A DNA stretch of 64,000 bases from contig NZ_JBAWKD010000006.1 of NCBI RefSeq assembly GCF_037095735.1, forward strand, positions 149,556 to 213,555. The letters run 5' to 3'. The notes beneath the pieces were generated by a model. That model was not told where the DNA came from. It saw only the letters and a program-made list of their open reading frames with translations, and did no database searches. A program made the position numbers and the translations under genes. This DNA comes from Frigidibacter sp037095735. Lineage in GTDB: Bacteria; Pseudomonadota; Alphaproteobacteria; Rhodobacterales; Rhodobacteraceae. Below, piece by piece: positions 16,536 to 25,768 of this stretch; position 1 is the stretch's first letter; each line of letters opens with the position of its first letter.

Positions 16536-16561
16536 AAACGGCCCCCGGAAGGGGGCCGTTT
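16536..16561. terminator. Rho-independent terminator, probably bidirectional
   Basis: An 11-bp perfect stem AAACGGCCCCC / GGGGGCCGTTT encloses the tetraloop GGAA. It is followed by TTCTC on the plus strand and by TTTTCC on the minus strand. It lies between the convergent 3' ends of the 997-residue gene and the DUF2842 gene and can serve both. Confidence 0.9.
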
Positions 16562-16583
16562 CTCGTTGAGGCGGGCTCTTGGC

Positions 16584-16823
16584 TCAGTTCTTGCGCGGCG
16601 CGTCAGGGTCGGGCTGTCCGACCCCGCGGAACACCCGCCTAAACGGCAGGGCCCAAAGGAAGCCGAGCCCGACATAGACCGCGACTTCGGCCCAGATCGG
16701 CAGGCGCCCGAAGCGGGCGTCCAGCCAGTTCATCAGCGTCACGGCGACGATGATGTAGGCCGGCAACCCCACGAGCAGGATCACCAGCGACCAGCGCTTG
16801 CGGGCCCGGTATCCCAGCGCCAC
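16584..16823 (-). CDS. DUF2842 small membrane protein
   Basis: This small inner-membrane protein of unknown function has 79 residues. It begins VALGYRARKRWSLVILLVGLP, then two hydrophobic helices (WSLVILLVGLPAYIIVAVTLM and VAVYVGLGFLWALPF) and a C-terminal FRRVFRGVGQPDPD, which matches the DUF2842 family of alphaproteobacteria. The GTG start at 16823 matches the family N-terminus. An ATG at 16868 would add 15 residues, but these overlap the end of purA. It lies 4 nt downstream of purA and is probably cotranscribed. Confidence 0.82.
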   Translation of the reverse strand: MALGYRARKRWSLVILLVGLPAYIIVAVTLMNWLDARFGRLPIWAEVAVYVGLGFLWALPFRRVFRGVGQPDPDAPRKN

Positions 16824-16827
16824 GGCC

Positions 16828-18120
16828 TCAGTCCGCGAAGGGGTCGGTGACGAGGATTGTGTCGTCACGCTCGGGCGAGGTCGACAGCAGCGCGACCGGG
16901 CACTGGATCAGCTCTTCGATCCGGCGCACGTACTTGATCGCCGCCGCGGGCAGGTCGGCCCAGCTGCGCGCGCCCTGCGTGCTTTCGGACCAGCCGTCCA
17001 TCTCTTCGTAGATCGGCGTCGCGCGGTCCTGCAGCGCGGCGGCGGTCGGCAGGTAGTCGTATTTGACCCCGTCCACCTCGTAGCCCACGCAGATCTTCAG
17101 CTTCTCGAACCCGTCGAGCACGTCGAGCTTGGTCAGCGCGATGCCGGTCACGCCCGAGATCGCGCAGGTCTGGCGCACCAGCACCGCGTCGAACCAGCCG
17201 CAGCGGCGCTTGCGCCCGGTGACGGTGCCGAATTCATGGCCGCGCTCGCCCAGACGCTGGCCGACCTCGTCTTCGAGTTCGGTCGGGAACGGGCCCGAGC
17301 CCACGCGGGTGGTGTAGGCTTTCACGATCCCCAGCACGAAGCCGATGGCCGAGGGGCCGAGCCCGGTGCCCGAGGCGGCCATGCCCGACATCGTGGTCGA
17401 GGAGGTGACATAGGGATAGGTGCCGAAGTCGATGTCGAGAAGCGAGCCCTGCGCGCCCTCGAAGAGGATGCGCTTGCCGGCTTTGCGCATCTCGCCCAGC
17501 ACCTTCCAGACCGGTTGGGCGAAGGCGAGCAGCTTCGGCGCGATCTCGGCCAGCTTGGCTTCCAGCTCGGCGCGGTCGATGGGCTCGGCCCCCAGACCCT
17601 TGCGCAGCGGGTCGTGGTGGGCGAGCAGCCGGTCGAGGCGCGCGCTCAGCGTTTCGGCATCGGCCAGATCGGCGACGCGGATCGCGCGGCGGCCGACCTT
17701 GTCCTCATAGGCCGGGCCGATGCCGCGACCGGTGGTCCCGATCTTCGAGGCGCCGGCAGCTTCTTCACGGAACTTGTCCAGATCCCCGTGCAGCGGCAGG
17801 ATCAGCGGGGTGTTCTCCGCGATCATCAGGTTCGCTTCCGAGATCTCGACGCCCTGCTTCGTCAGCTTGTCGATTTCCGCGAACAGCGCCCAGGGGTCGA
17901 GCACGACCCCGTTGCCGATCACGGCCAGCTTGCCCTTGCGCACGATGCCCGAGGGCAGCAGCGACAGCTTGAAGACATCATTGCCGATCACGAGCGTATG
18001 GCCCGCGTTGTGGCCGCCCTGGAAGCGGGCGATCACGTCGGCACGCTCGCTCAGCCAGTCGACGATCTTGCCTTTGCCTTCGTCACCCCACTGGGCGCCA
18101 ACCACCACGACGTTCGCCAT
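16828..18120 (-). CDS. purA: Adenylosuccinate synthetase
   Basis: PurA (430 residues) catalyses GTP-dependent condensation of IMP and aspartate, the first committed step to AMP. The N-terminus MANVVVVGAQWGDEGKGKIVD contains the GDEGKGK P-loop-like motif with catalytic Asp, and FQGGHNAGHTLV holds the conserved His. The GTP-specificity and IMP-binding stretches (STTMSGMAASGTGLGPS and KLDVLDGFEKLKICVGY) are intact. Length and start are canonical. DUF2842 follows. About 90 bp separates it from the next upstream gene. Confidence 0.97.
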   Translation of the reverse strand: MANVVVVGAQWGDEGKGKIVDWLSERADVIARFQGGHNAGHTLVIGNDVFKLSLLPSGIVRKGKLAVIGNGVVLDPWALFAEIDKLTKQGVEISEANLMIAENTPLILPLHGDLDKFREEAAGASKIGTTGRGIGPAYEDKVGRRAIRVADLADAETLSARLDRLLAHHDPLRKGLGAEPIDRAELEAKLAEIAPKLLAFAQPVWKVLGEMRKAGKRILFEGAQGSLLDIDFGTYPYVTSSTTMSGMAASGTGLGPSAIGFVLGIVKAYTTRVGSGPFPTELEDEVGQRLGERGHEFGTVTGRKRRCGWFDAVLVRQTCAISGVTGIALTKLDVLDGFEKLKICVGYEVDGVKYDYLPTAAALQDRATPIYEEMDGWSESTQGARSWADLPAAAIKYVRRIEELIQCPVALLSTSPERDDTILVTDPFAD

Positions 18121-18210
18121 CGGTCCTCTCCTCGGCCGTCAAACAGCCGCCCGTATAGCCCCCATGCGCGCCGGGGGAAACCCGCGAAAGTGCCTAAACG
18201 CCGCGGGGTC

Positions 18211-18633
18211 TCACTCCTTGGCGAGCTTGTGGCGCAGCGCCTCTTCCTGCGCGGCCAGTTCCGGGGTCAGGGCGGGGCCGAAATCCTCGGGCTCGTAGAA
18301 GGGACGGATCTCGATCTCGCTGCGCATCGGCATGGGATTCGGGGCCCGCAGGACCCAGGCCACCGCCTCTTCCATGTCCGCGACCTCCCAGATCCAGTAG
18401 CCTGCGAGCAGTTCGGACACCGCGGCGAACGGCCCCGGAACGATCTCGCGCCCGGGGCCGTCGAAAACCACGCGCACGCCCTTCGCGCTGGGCTTCAGCC
18501 CGTCGCCTTCGCGCAGGATGCCCGCCGCCGCGAGCGCCTCGTTGAAGGCGCCCATCGCCTCGAGATCGGCGGTGGTGGGCAGGACGCCCGCCTCGCTGGC
18601 CTCCGAGGCCTTCACCAGAACCATGACCCGCAT
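18211..18633 (-). CDS. YciI/DGPF-domain protein (YCII-related)
   Basis: This 140-residue protein matches the YCII-related family: start MRVMVLVKASEASEAG, then a mid-region MGAFNEALAAAGILREGDGLKPSAKGVRVVF and the WIWEVADMEEAVAWVLRAPNP helix-strand. Relatives are often encoded next to ECF sigma factors, but none is present here. Biochemical role is unknown. The start at 18633 is chosen by family N-terminus; the frame is open further upstream. The region 18634-18760 contains no supportable gene. Confidence 0.82.
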   Translation of the reverse strand: MRVMVLVKASEASEAGVLPTTADLEAMGAFNEALAAAGILREGDGLKPSAKGVRVVFDGPGREIVPGPFAAVSELLAGYWIWEVADMEEAVAWVLRAPNPMPMRSEIEIRPFYEPEDFGPALTPELAAQEEALRHKLAKE

Positions 18634-18759
18634 CGCAGCCTCCCGCGCGAAAATGGGGCAACGCGCCCCCCGGCCGGGATCATAGCGCCAACCCCGCCCC
18701 CCGCGCAGGGGGTTGCGCGTCACACGTGTCCATAGGCGAAACCCTGCCCGGCGGCGGGG

Positions 18760-19023
18760 TCAAGGCGCCGGGCTGCCCTCGGCCGCGCTGCGCAAGCACG
18801 TGTGGAAGCTGGGGATGTGGCGCGAGGCGGTCCCGTCGAGGTTGCGCGTCAGCACCCCGAGGTCGCGGGTCACCGTCGGCGCCAGCAGCAGGCGCGGCGC
18901 GGGGCAGTACACCATCGGCAGGGCGCTGACCCCGAGCCCGGTCTTGATCATGCCCACCACCGCGATGAAATGGTTGAATTCCATCATCGTCGACGCCGCG
19001 GGATCCGGGCCGATGGTGCGAAC
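18760..19023 (-). pseudogene. Remnant of a LysR-type regulator (C-terminal effector domain only)
   Basis: About 87 codons resemble the end of a LysR-family substrate-binding domain: VRTIGPDPAAST, then MMEFNHFIAVVGMIKTGLG, VSALPMVYCPAP and a tail of normal type. No HTH domain or earlier part of the effector domain exists on either strand upstream. The frame upstream of about 19023 reads instead as antisense of a cytochrome remnant, so the gene is 5'-truncated. It is probably a relic of the regulator of the neighbouring cytochrome/dehydrogenase locus. The family call rests on a short stretch only. Confidence 0.55.
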
Positions 19024-20118
19024 CTCTAACCGACGATGCCCTATACCGCCTTCGCGAAGATCACCGACGAGGACATCCACGCCCTCCACGCGGATTTCCA
19101 GAAGGGCGTTCAGCCCGTCGACGCGCCCAGCGCCACGACGGCGCTGCCGTTTCCCTTCAACCTGCCAGCCTCGATGAGGGGCTGGTACCTGCTGTTTCCA
19201 CGGCGCCCCCGGCTTCACCCCGGTCGCCGGCAAGTCCGACGCGTGGAACCGCGGCGCCTATCTGGCTGAGGGTCCGGGCCACCGCTCGACCTGCCCAGCC
19301 CGCGCGGGCTGCTGATGCAGGAAGAGGGCCTGCGCCACATGGCCGGCGCGCAGGTCGGCCCTTGGTATGCACCAAACATCACCTCCGACCCGGTCGCGGG
19401 CATCGGCAGCTGGTCGAAGGACGAGATCGTGGCCTATCTCGCCACCGGCCGGGCCGAGGGCAAGGCGCAGGCCGGCGGCAGCATGGCCGAGGCGGTGTCG
19501 CACAGCTTCGCAAAACTGGCGCCCGCGGACCTCGGCGCGATCGCGACCTATATCAAGGAAGTGCCGCCGGTCGGCGGCCCCGCCCGCTTCGGGCAGGGGG
19601 CGCCGGAGAACCTCTCGGCCGGCTTCCGCGGCCTTGACGCCCCCGCGGACCCGACCTCGACCACCGCTGGCGCGCAGATCTACTTGGCCAACTGCGCCTC
19701 GTGCCACGGATACAACGATCAGGGGACCAGGGATCAGTATTACCCGAGCCTGTTCAACAACTCGGTCACCGCCGGCAAGGCAACCGGCAACATGATCGCC
19801 GCGGTGCTGAACGGGGTCGATCGCAAGACCGAGGCCGGGCATGTCTTCATGCCGCCCTTCGGCACCCAGCCCAACGCCTACACCACGCTGAGCGATGACG
19901 AGATCGCCGCCCTCGCCACCTATGTCGTGGCCCAGTATGACGATGCAGGCCACAGGGTGACCGCGGCCGAGGTCGCGACGATCCGTGCCGGCGGACCGCG
20001 CTCGCGGATCGTCGGCGTCGTGCGCGGTCTGATGGCGGCGGGCACGGTGCTGGCGGTGATCGTTGCTGTGGCACTGGCGATGCTGCAGCGCAGGCGGGAC
20101 GCCATGCGGGCTGCCTGA
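19012..20118 (+). pseudogene. Degenerate multihaem cytochrome c subunit (dehydrogenase type)
   Basis: The sequence resembles the triple-haem cytochrome subunit of membrane alcohol/gluconate-type dehydrogenases, which passes electrons from a periplasmic dehydrogenase to quinone. The first haem domain is missing. Reading from 19012, codon 19027-19029 is TAA where TAC (Tyr of LYPxMPYTAF) is expected. An extra T near 19195-19197 shifts the frame (19202 onward reads GAPGFTPVAGKSDAWNRGAYL), and a missing A at 19295/19296 shifts it back. Haem motif 2 reads RSTC with the first Cys replaced by Arg (19283-19285). The last part (19315-20118) is open, keeps haem motif CASCH and a C-terminal membrane anchor, and might be miscalled as an intact gene. 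Confidence 0.82.
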
Positions 20119-20170
20119 CGCCGCCCCCGATTGATGCACCGGGCCCGGCCCAGGCCCGGCCACACGCCCG

Positions 20171-20196
20171 ACGCGCCGGGTCCTAACCCGGCGCGT
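20171..20196. terminator. Hairpin between convergent genes, possible terminator
   Basis: A perfect 11-bp stem ACGCGCCGGGT / ACCCGGCGCGT encloses the loop CCTA. It lies between the cytochrome remnant and the yceI 3' end. There is no good T-run on either strand, so termination efficiency is doubtful. Confidence 0.5.
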
Positions 20197-20201
20197 TGCC
20201 G

Positions 20202-20768
20202 TCACACCCGCTGCAACCGTGCGCGGACGGTGAAATCGACCTCGTCGCCGACCAGATCGGCATAGCCGGTCGATCCGAACTTCGCCCGGCTGATGCCGCC
20301 GTTCAACGTGATCACCAGATGCGAGGTGTCGCTGCTGCCTGCCGCGGTGTTCACGCGCCCCGCGAAGGTCACCGGCCGCGTGGTGCCGCGCAGCGTCAGC
20401 TGGCCGGCGACATCGGCGGCCGAGGGCGCGCCGCTGACCTTCGTCGACACGAAACGGATCGTCGGGTTGTGGGCCACGTCCAGCACCTCGGACCCCAGCA
20501 TCGCCGTCTTGGCGAAGGGCATGCCCGGGTCGGCATTGGCCGCGTCCAGCACCACCTCGACCGAGCTGTGCGACAGCTGGTTCAGGTCGATCTCCAGATC
20601 CGCCGAAAGCGCCTGCATCCGCCCGGTGACCGGCGCCCCGTTCAGCTTGTAGGTGAATTTCACCTCGGTCTCGCCGGGGACCAGCAACCAGTTCGGCTGC
20701 CGCGCGCCGGCGCGGGCCGCCCAGAAGGCCAGCGGCGCCCCAAGGAAAAGACGACGATCGATCAGCAT
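20202..20768 (-). CDS. YceI-family periplasmic lipid-binding-like protein
   Basis: This 188-residue protein has the YceI lipocalin-like beta-barrel pattern: a start of the mature domain at WLLVPGETEVKFTYKL, the central HSSVEVVLDAANADPGMPFAK, FVSTKVSGAPSAADVAGQLTLRG and a C-terminal strand DEVDFTVRARLQRV. Family members bind isoprenoid chains such as polyprenyl-type lipids. The N-terminus MLIDRRLFLGAPLAFWAARAG has a twin-arginine (RRLFLG) Tat-like signal. The ATG at 20768 follows GGGAGGG. It is a single gene facing the cytochrome remnant, with about 100 bp to the operon at 20875. Confidence 0.88.
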   Translation of the reverse strand: MLIDRRLFLGAPLAFWAARAGARQPNWLLVPGETEVKFTYKLNGAPVTGRMQALSADLEIDLNQLSHSSVEVVLDAANADPGMPFAKTAMLGSEVLDVAHNPTIRFVSTKVSGAPSAADVAGQLTLRGTTRPVTFAGRVNTAAGSSDTSHLVITLNGGISRAKFGSTGYADLVGDEVDFTVRARLQRV

Positions 20769-20874
20769 GGCCAAGCCCTCCCGTCCGGCGCGCCCATCGT
20801 GCGACGATGCGTCTATACGCACCGCGTAAACGCACGGTTCACCTTGCGGTTCCCGAGCGGCGCTCAGGCTTCGA

Positions 20875-22968
20875 TCAGCGCCGGCCCTCGCGCAGCCAGG
20901 CCGCCAGGATCAGGGCAGAGGCGATCAGCAGGAAGGCCCAGGCCGGCAGCAGCGGCGAGACCGACAGGCCAACGGTCGCATGCGCGTCGCGCGGCGTGAT
21001 CCCCACCCAGCCGCGGCCCACGGCGGGGCGGCCCGCACGCACCGCGCGCACATCCGGAAGCCCCTCCTCGATCCGCACCGTGCCGCCGTTGGTCGCCGCC
21101 ATCGGCTCGGCCAGCGCCTCGTCCGAGGCGATGGTCTGCTCGAACTCCTTGGGCGCCGAGGGGCCGACGGCATAGACCCGCTCCATGTCGCCTTCCTTCA
21201 GGCGATAGAGGCCGATCTCGGGCGCGTCATAGACGGCGGTGAAGCGGCCGGGGTCGCTTTCCTCCATCGGCAGCACGGTCGGCGTGCCGTCGGGGGCGGT
21301 GATCGTCAGCTCGCGCGGGCCCTCGCCCAGCGTGCGGCGGGTCACGGTCATCCGCTGGCCCTGCGCGGTGGCGGTCAGCGCCTCTTCCTCGAGATCCGGC
21401 TCCTTCATCATCCAATGCGCCAGCCGGCGCAGCAGTTCGAGCTGCGGCCCGCCGCCCTCGAAGCCGCGCCCCCAGAGCCAGGCCTGGTCAGAGGCGAGAA
21501 GCGCGATCCGCCCCTGCCCCGCCCGGTCCAGCACCAGAAGCGGCTCGCCATCGGCACCGTCCATCACCGTCTGGCCACGGGTGTCGGCCAGTTCGATCTG
21601 GCGCATCCAGCGCCCCCAGCGCGGCTCGCCCTCGGCCCGCTGCGGCAGGTCGGATCCCTCGGGCTCCCAGGCCTCTTCCAGCCCTTCGGTCACCGGGTGG
21701 CGGTGGCCGATGTCCGAGACGCGCGGCAGGTAGCCGCGTTCCAGCACCCGTGCGGTCGGGCGGGCCGGCAGGATGTCGGCCAGCGCCGAGTGATAGACGC
21801 TTTCGACGCTGGCGAATTCCGGCCCGGCCGAGACCAGCACCGCGCCGCCGTCCTCGACATAGCGCTTGATGTTCTCGAAATAGCTTGGCGGCAGGATGCC
21901 GCGCTGCGAATAGCGGTCGAAGATGATCAGGTCGAATTCATCGATCTTCTCGACGAACAGTTCCTGCGTCGGGAAGGCGATCAGCGACAGTTCCGTTACC
22001 GGCACGCCGTCCTGCTTTTCCGGCGGGCGCAGAATGGTGAAATGCACGAGATCGACCGAGCTGTCGGATTTCAGCAGGTTGCGCCAGGTGCGTTCGCCGG
22101 CATGCGGCTCGCCCGAGACCAGCAGCACCCGCAGCCGGTCGCGCACGCCGTTGATCTGCACCACCGCCTCGTTGTTGCGGTCGGTGATTTCGCCCTCTGC
22201 GGCCGGGACCGCGAACTGCACGACGTTCTGCCCGCCGTGGGTCAGGGTCAGCGCCAGCTCGAGGTCGGTGTTCACCGGCATCCGGTAGGTCTGCGGTTCG
22301 GCCCCGTCGATCGACAGGCGGATCTCGACATCGCGGCCCGCTTCCGATCCAGGCATCCGCCCCATCTCGTCGACGCGGATGGTCACCGACAGCGGCTCGC
22401 CGATGATCCCGAAGGCGGGGGCGGTCTTCACCACCAGCCGCCGGTCCCAGTCGCGCTGGTGGCCGGTCATCACGAGGTTCAGCGGCGCCGGCATCGACGG
22501 CAGCGCCGCCAGATCATGCGCACGCCCATCGGACACGAGGATCGCCCCCGCGACTCGCGCCCGGGGCTCTTCGGCCAAAGCGCCCGCCAGGGCCGTCATC
22601 AGTTGGGTGCCTGCGTCCTCTTCCCCGTCGCCGACATCGATGCGGCGAAGCTCGGTGTTGGGCATCGAGGCGACCTCGGCCTCGATCCGCGCGGCGGCGG
22701 CCTCGGTCTGGGCGGCGCGGTCGGACAGCGACTGGCTCGACGAGCGGTCGACGACCATCAGCACGATGTCCGACAGCGGCTGACGTTCCTCGGTCTCGAT
22801 CGAAGGGCCGGTCAGCGCGAGGATCAGCGCCGCAGCGGCCAGCCCGCGCAGCCACCAGCCCGGCAGACCCTGCCAGAGCGCGAGGGCGACCATCGCCACG
22901 GCCAGCGCCACCGCGACCCAGATCACGGGCCAGGGCAGCAGCGTGTCATAGACAAGGCGGCTGATCAT
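20875..22968 (-). CDS. Membrane-anchored VWA/GATase-like protein of the MoxR operon
   Basis: The 697-residue protein ends the MoxR-DUF58 operon. Two N-terminal transmembrane helices (about residues 12-30 and 38-54) are followed by a large periplasmic region beginning with IVLMVVDRSSSQSLSD, where DxSxS is the MIDAS motif of VWA domains. It later contains a class I glutamine-amidotransferase-like Rossmann region (FDLIIFDRYSQRGILPPSYFENIKRYV). One C-terminal helix closes it (PAWAFLLIASALILAAWL). It is probably a partner of the preceding membrane protein in a BatA/B-like complex. Biochemical function is unknown. It starts 16 nt after the stop of the 927-residue gene. Confidence 0.8.
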   Translation of the reverse strand: MISRLVYDTLLPWPVIWVAVALAVAMVALALWQGLPGWWLRGLAAAALILALTGPSIETEERQPLSDIVLMVVDRSSSQSLSDRAAQTEAAAARIEAEVASMPNTELRRIDVGDGEEDAGTQLMTALAGALAEEPRARVAGAILVSDGRAHDLAALPSMPAPLNLVMTGHQRDWDRRLVVKTAPAFGIIGEPLSVTIRVDEMGRMPGSEAGRDVEIRLSIDGAEPQTYRMPVNTDLELALTLTHGGQNVVQFAVPAAEGEITDRNNEAVVQINGVRDRLRVLLVSGEPHAGERTWRNLLKSDSSVDLVHFTILRPPEKQDGVPVTELSLIAFPTQELFVEKIDEFDLIIFDRYSQRGILPPSYFENIKRYVEDGGAVLVSAGPEFASVESVYHSALADILPARPTARVLERGYLPRVSDIGHRHPVTEGLEEAWEPEGSDLPQRAEGEPRWGRWMRQIELADTRGQTVMDGADGEPLLVLDRAGQGRIALLASDQAWLWGRGFEGGGPQLELLRRLAHWMMKEPDLEEEALTATAQGQRMTVTRRTLGEGPRELTITAPDGTPTVLPMEESDPGRFTAVYDAPEIGLYRLKEGDMERVYAVGPSAPKEFEQTIASDEALAEPMAATNGGTVRIEEGLPDVRAVRAGRPAVGRGWVGITPRDAHATVGLSVSPLLPAWAFLLIASALILAAWLREGRR

Positions 22969-22984
22969 GCGGGTCTACCTCCGG

Positions 22985-25768
22985 TCACTGGCCCAGCCGC
23001 TCGAGCAGCGCGGGGACATGGACCTGGTCGGATTTGTAGTTGCCCGTGAGCACATGCATCACGAGGTTGACGCCGAAGCGATAGGCGATCTCGCGCTGCC
23101 GCTCGCCGCCATAGCCGCGCCCCACCGGGAACATCGGCTGGCCGTTCGGCAGCACCGCCCAGGCCGCGGCCCAGTCGTTGCCGCCGACCACGATCGGGGT
23201 CACGCCGTCGTTGAGGTTGCGGAACGGCATCCCCTCGGCCTGCTCGGCCTGCGGGGGCGAGGCCTCGACCCAGATCCCGCGCCCGGCATAGCGGCCGGGG
23301 AAGTCCTGCAGCAGGTAGAAGGTGCGGGTCAGAACGTGATCGGCCGGGATCGGCTCGATCGGCGGGATGTCCAGCGGTGCCGCCAGCGCCTGCAGCCGCC
23401 GGCCCTCGGGCGTGGCCGAGCCGAAGTCGGCCACATCGGCATCGCGGGTGTCGAAAAGGATCATCCCCCCGGTGCGCAGGAAGCGGTTCAGCCGCAGGTA
23501 GGCCTCGGGCGAGGGCGCGGGCTCGTCCGGGGTCACCGGCCAGTAGAGGAAGGGGAAGACCGACAGGTCGTCGGTGTTCAGGTTCACCGCCATCGGCGGT
23601 CCCGGCTCGACCGAGGTGCGGGTGCGCAGGATCTGGCTGAGGCCGGTGAGCCCCGCCTCGGACACCTCGTCGATCTGGGGATCGCCGGTCTGGACATAGG
23701 CCAGCACCACCTCTGCGGTCGCGCGCAGCGCCTGCTGGTCGGCACCCGCCGTCTGCGCCCGCGCACCGCCCGCAGGCATCACCGCCAGCGCAAGGCCGAG
23801 GCCCGCGGCGACGGCGGCGACGCGGCGCATCCGCGAAAGGCGCCCGCCAAGGATCAGCGAGGCGAGGATGTCGATCATCAGAAGCCCCAGCGCGAGGGCC
23901 AGCAGCGGCCCCTCCAGCGGCGTCTCGCCACCGGCGCCATCCTCGGCCAGCACGAGCCCCGCGGGCCATGCGGCCGGGCTCAGCGCGCGGCCCGGGGCGA
24001 TGGCGTTCACCGCAAGGCTGCGGTCGTCGCTGGCGTAGATCCCGGGCGGCAGGTCTGCGCCCGGCACCGGCTCGGCCAGACGCTCGCCGGGCACGCCGGC
24101 CATCTCGCCCGCATCTTCGAGCGCGCCGAAGCCGTCGAGCACCCGCTGCGGCACCCATGTCGTGCCGGCCAGATCGCCGGGCTCCGGCAGCGCCGCGCGG
24201 GTGGCAAGCGACAGGCGTTCCAGCATCTGCACGAAGAGGCCCGACAGCGGCAGGCTCGACCATTCGGCATTCGCGGTGACATGGAACAAGATCACTTGCC
24301 CCTGCCCCTCGCGGCGCTGGGTCACCAGGGACGTGCCGTCGGCCAGCGCGGCGATGGTGCGTTCCGACAGGTCGGGGTCGGGTTCGGCCATCACCTGCGC
24401 GCTGACCGTCACGTCCTCCGGGATCGCAAGGCCGTGGAAGGGCGAGCCTTCGCGGAACGGCGCCAGCGTCTTCGGCTCGCCCCAGCTCATCGCGCCACCG
24501 ACCGACCGGCCGCCCGCGCGCAGCCGCACCGGCAGCAGCGGATCCTCGGCCCCGCGCCCCTCGTCCGAGGCGGCAAGCCGCTGGCCGGCGAAGCGGATCA
24601 GCAGACCGCCGCGATCGACCCAGCCCACCAGCTCTTCGGTTTCCTGCGGGGTGATGCGGGCGACATCGGCCATGACGATGGCGTCGGGGTCGGCCAGCAC
24701 CAGATCCGACAGCGTGCCGCGGATCAGGTCGGCCGAGGGCGCCAGCGCCTGTTCGAGATAATGGGTGGGCGACAGCAGCTCGAGCCCCTCGGCAGACGAG
24801 GCGCTGCCATCGACCAGCGCGATCTTGCGCCGGCGCAGAGAATCTCCGGCCAGCGCCACCGCGCCCGCGGTCTGCTCGCCGACGATCTCGAAGCGCGTCA
24901 CCCGATTGCGCAGCTCTGCCGGCAGGTCGAACTGCGCCTCGCCCTCGGCCGCACCTGCGGGCAGATCGACCGTGGCGCGGGCCAGTTCGCGCTGGATGCC
25001 CTGCGGATCAAGGCCCAGCGCCGCGACCTCTGCCGTGGCAGCCGATCCGGTGACCGCGCGCAGCACCGGCACTTTCAGAAGCTGATCCTCGAACCGCGCG
25101 GGACCTAGGCCGCGCAGCGCGCGCGGGCTTTCGGCCACGGAGACAGTGCCATGCGATTGCAGCGCCGACAGCAGGGCCGCGCGCCCGTCGCGCTGCAGCC
25201 CGTCCGAGATCCAGAGCGTGTCGAACGCCTGATCCGGCAGCGCCGCGGCCAGCGCCCGCATCGCCGCGGGCGAAGGCTCCCAGGCCGCAGGTTCCAGCCC
25301 CGGCAGATGGCTTGCGACATCGGCCGCGGGGGCGAAGACCGGCGCGGGCGGCTCGTCGGCGGTCAGCGAGACCAGCGCCGCGGGCTGGCCGGCCAGACGC
25401 GCCGATTCCAGCGCGCTGTCGATGCGGGCGCGCGCGCGCTGCCAGTCGCGGGCCGAGGCCCAGCTGCCATCCGACACGATCAGCAGCGGCCCCTGCCCCG
25501 GCTCTCGGGCCACGGGGTTCAGCACCGGCCCGGCAAAGCCCAGGATCGCCGCGGCCACCGCCAGCATCCGCAGCGCCAGCAGCCACCAGGGCGTGCGGTC
25601 GGTCACCTGTTCCTCGTCGCTGAGGCCCAGCAGCAGCGCCACGCCCGGGAAGCGGCGGCGGATCGGCGCCGGCGGCACCGCGCGCAGGATCAGGTACAGC
25701 AGCGGCAGCGCGATCAGCCCCAGGAGCAGCCAGGGCGAGACGAAACCGAGGGGGCCGAGCGTGAACAT
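22985..25768 (-). CDS. BatA-like N-terminal domain + DUF4159 membrane protein
   Basis: The 927-residue protein starts MFTLGPLGFVSPWLLLGLIALPLLYLIL, the two-helix N-terminal domain seen in BatA/aerotolerance proteins. A VWA-like segment follows with DGSWAS after the second helix pair. There is another helix pair in the middle (LLALALGLLMIDILASLILGG) and a C-terminal DUF4159 domain (LNTDDLSVFPFLYWPV, then LRLNRFLRTGGMILFDTRD). The ATG at 25768 overlaps the DUF58 stop by one base (TGATG). In related systems MoxR ATPases and DUF58 proteins act with such membrane proteins on envelope or stress functions. The actual target is not known. Confidence 0.85.
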   Translation of the reverse strand: MFTLGPLGFVSPWLLLGLIALPLLYLILRAVPPAPIRRRFPGVALLLGLSDEEQVTDRTPWWLLALRMLAVAAAILGFAGPVLNPVAREPGQGPLLIVSDGSWASARDWQRARARIDSALESARLAGQPAALVSLTADEPPAPVFAPAADVASHLPGLEPAAWEPSPAAMRALAAALPDQAFDTLWISDGLQRDGRAALLSALQSHGTVSVAESPRALRGLGPARFEDQLLKVPVLRAVTGSAATAEVAALGLDPQGIQRELARATVDLPAGAAEGEAQFDLPAELRNRVTRFEIVGEQTAGAVALAGDSLRRRKIALVDGSASSAEGLELLSPTHYLEQALAPSADLIRGTLSDLVLADPDAIVMADVARITPQETEELVGWVDRGGLLIRFAGQRLAASDEGRGAEDPLLPVRLRAGGRSVGGAMSWGEPKTLAPFREGSPFHGLAIPEDVTVSAQVMAEPDPDLSERTIAALADGTSLVTQRREGQGQVILFHVTANAEWSSLPLSGLFVQMLERLSLATRAALPEPGDLAGTTWVPQRVLDGFGALEDAGEMAGVPGERLAEPVPGADLPPGIYASDDRSLAVNAIAPGRALSPAAWPAGLVLAEDGAGGETPLEGPLLALALGLLMIDILASLILGGRLSRMRRVAAVAAGLGLALAVMPAGGARAQTAGADQQALRATAEVVLAYVQTGDPQIDEVSEAGLTGLSQILRTRTSVEPGPPMAVNLNTDDLSVFPFLYWPVTPDEPAPSPEAYLRLNRFLRTGGMILFDTRDADVADFGSATPEGRRLQALAAPLDIPPIEPIPADHVLTRTFYLLQDFPGRYAGRGIWVEASPPQAEQAEGMPFRNLNDGVTPIVVGGNDWAAAWAVLPNGQPMFPVGRGYGGERQREIAYRFGVNLVMHVLTGNYKSDQVHVPALLERLGQ

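Noticed and set aside
19315..20118. Intact 267-residue cytochrome c gene
   Set aside because: Homologous sequence continues upstream through a frameshift, a lost haem Cys and a stop codon, so this is the 3' part of a pseudogene.
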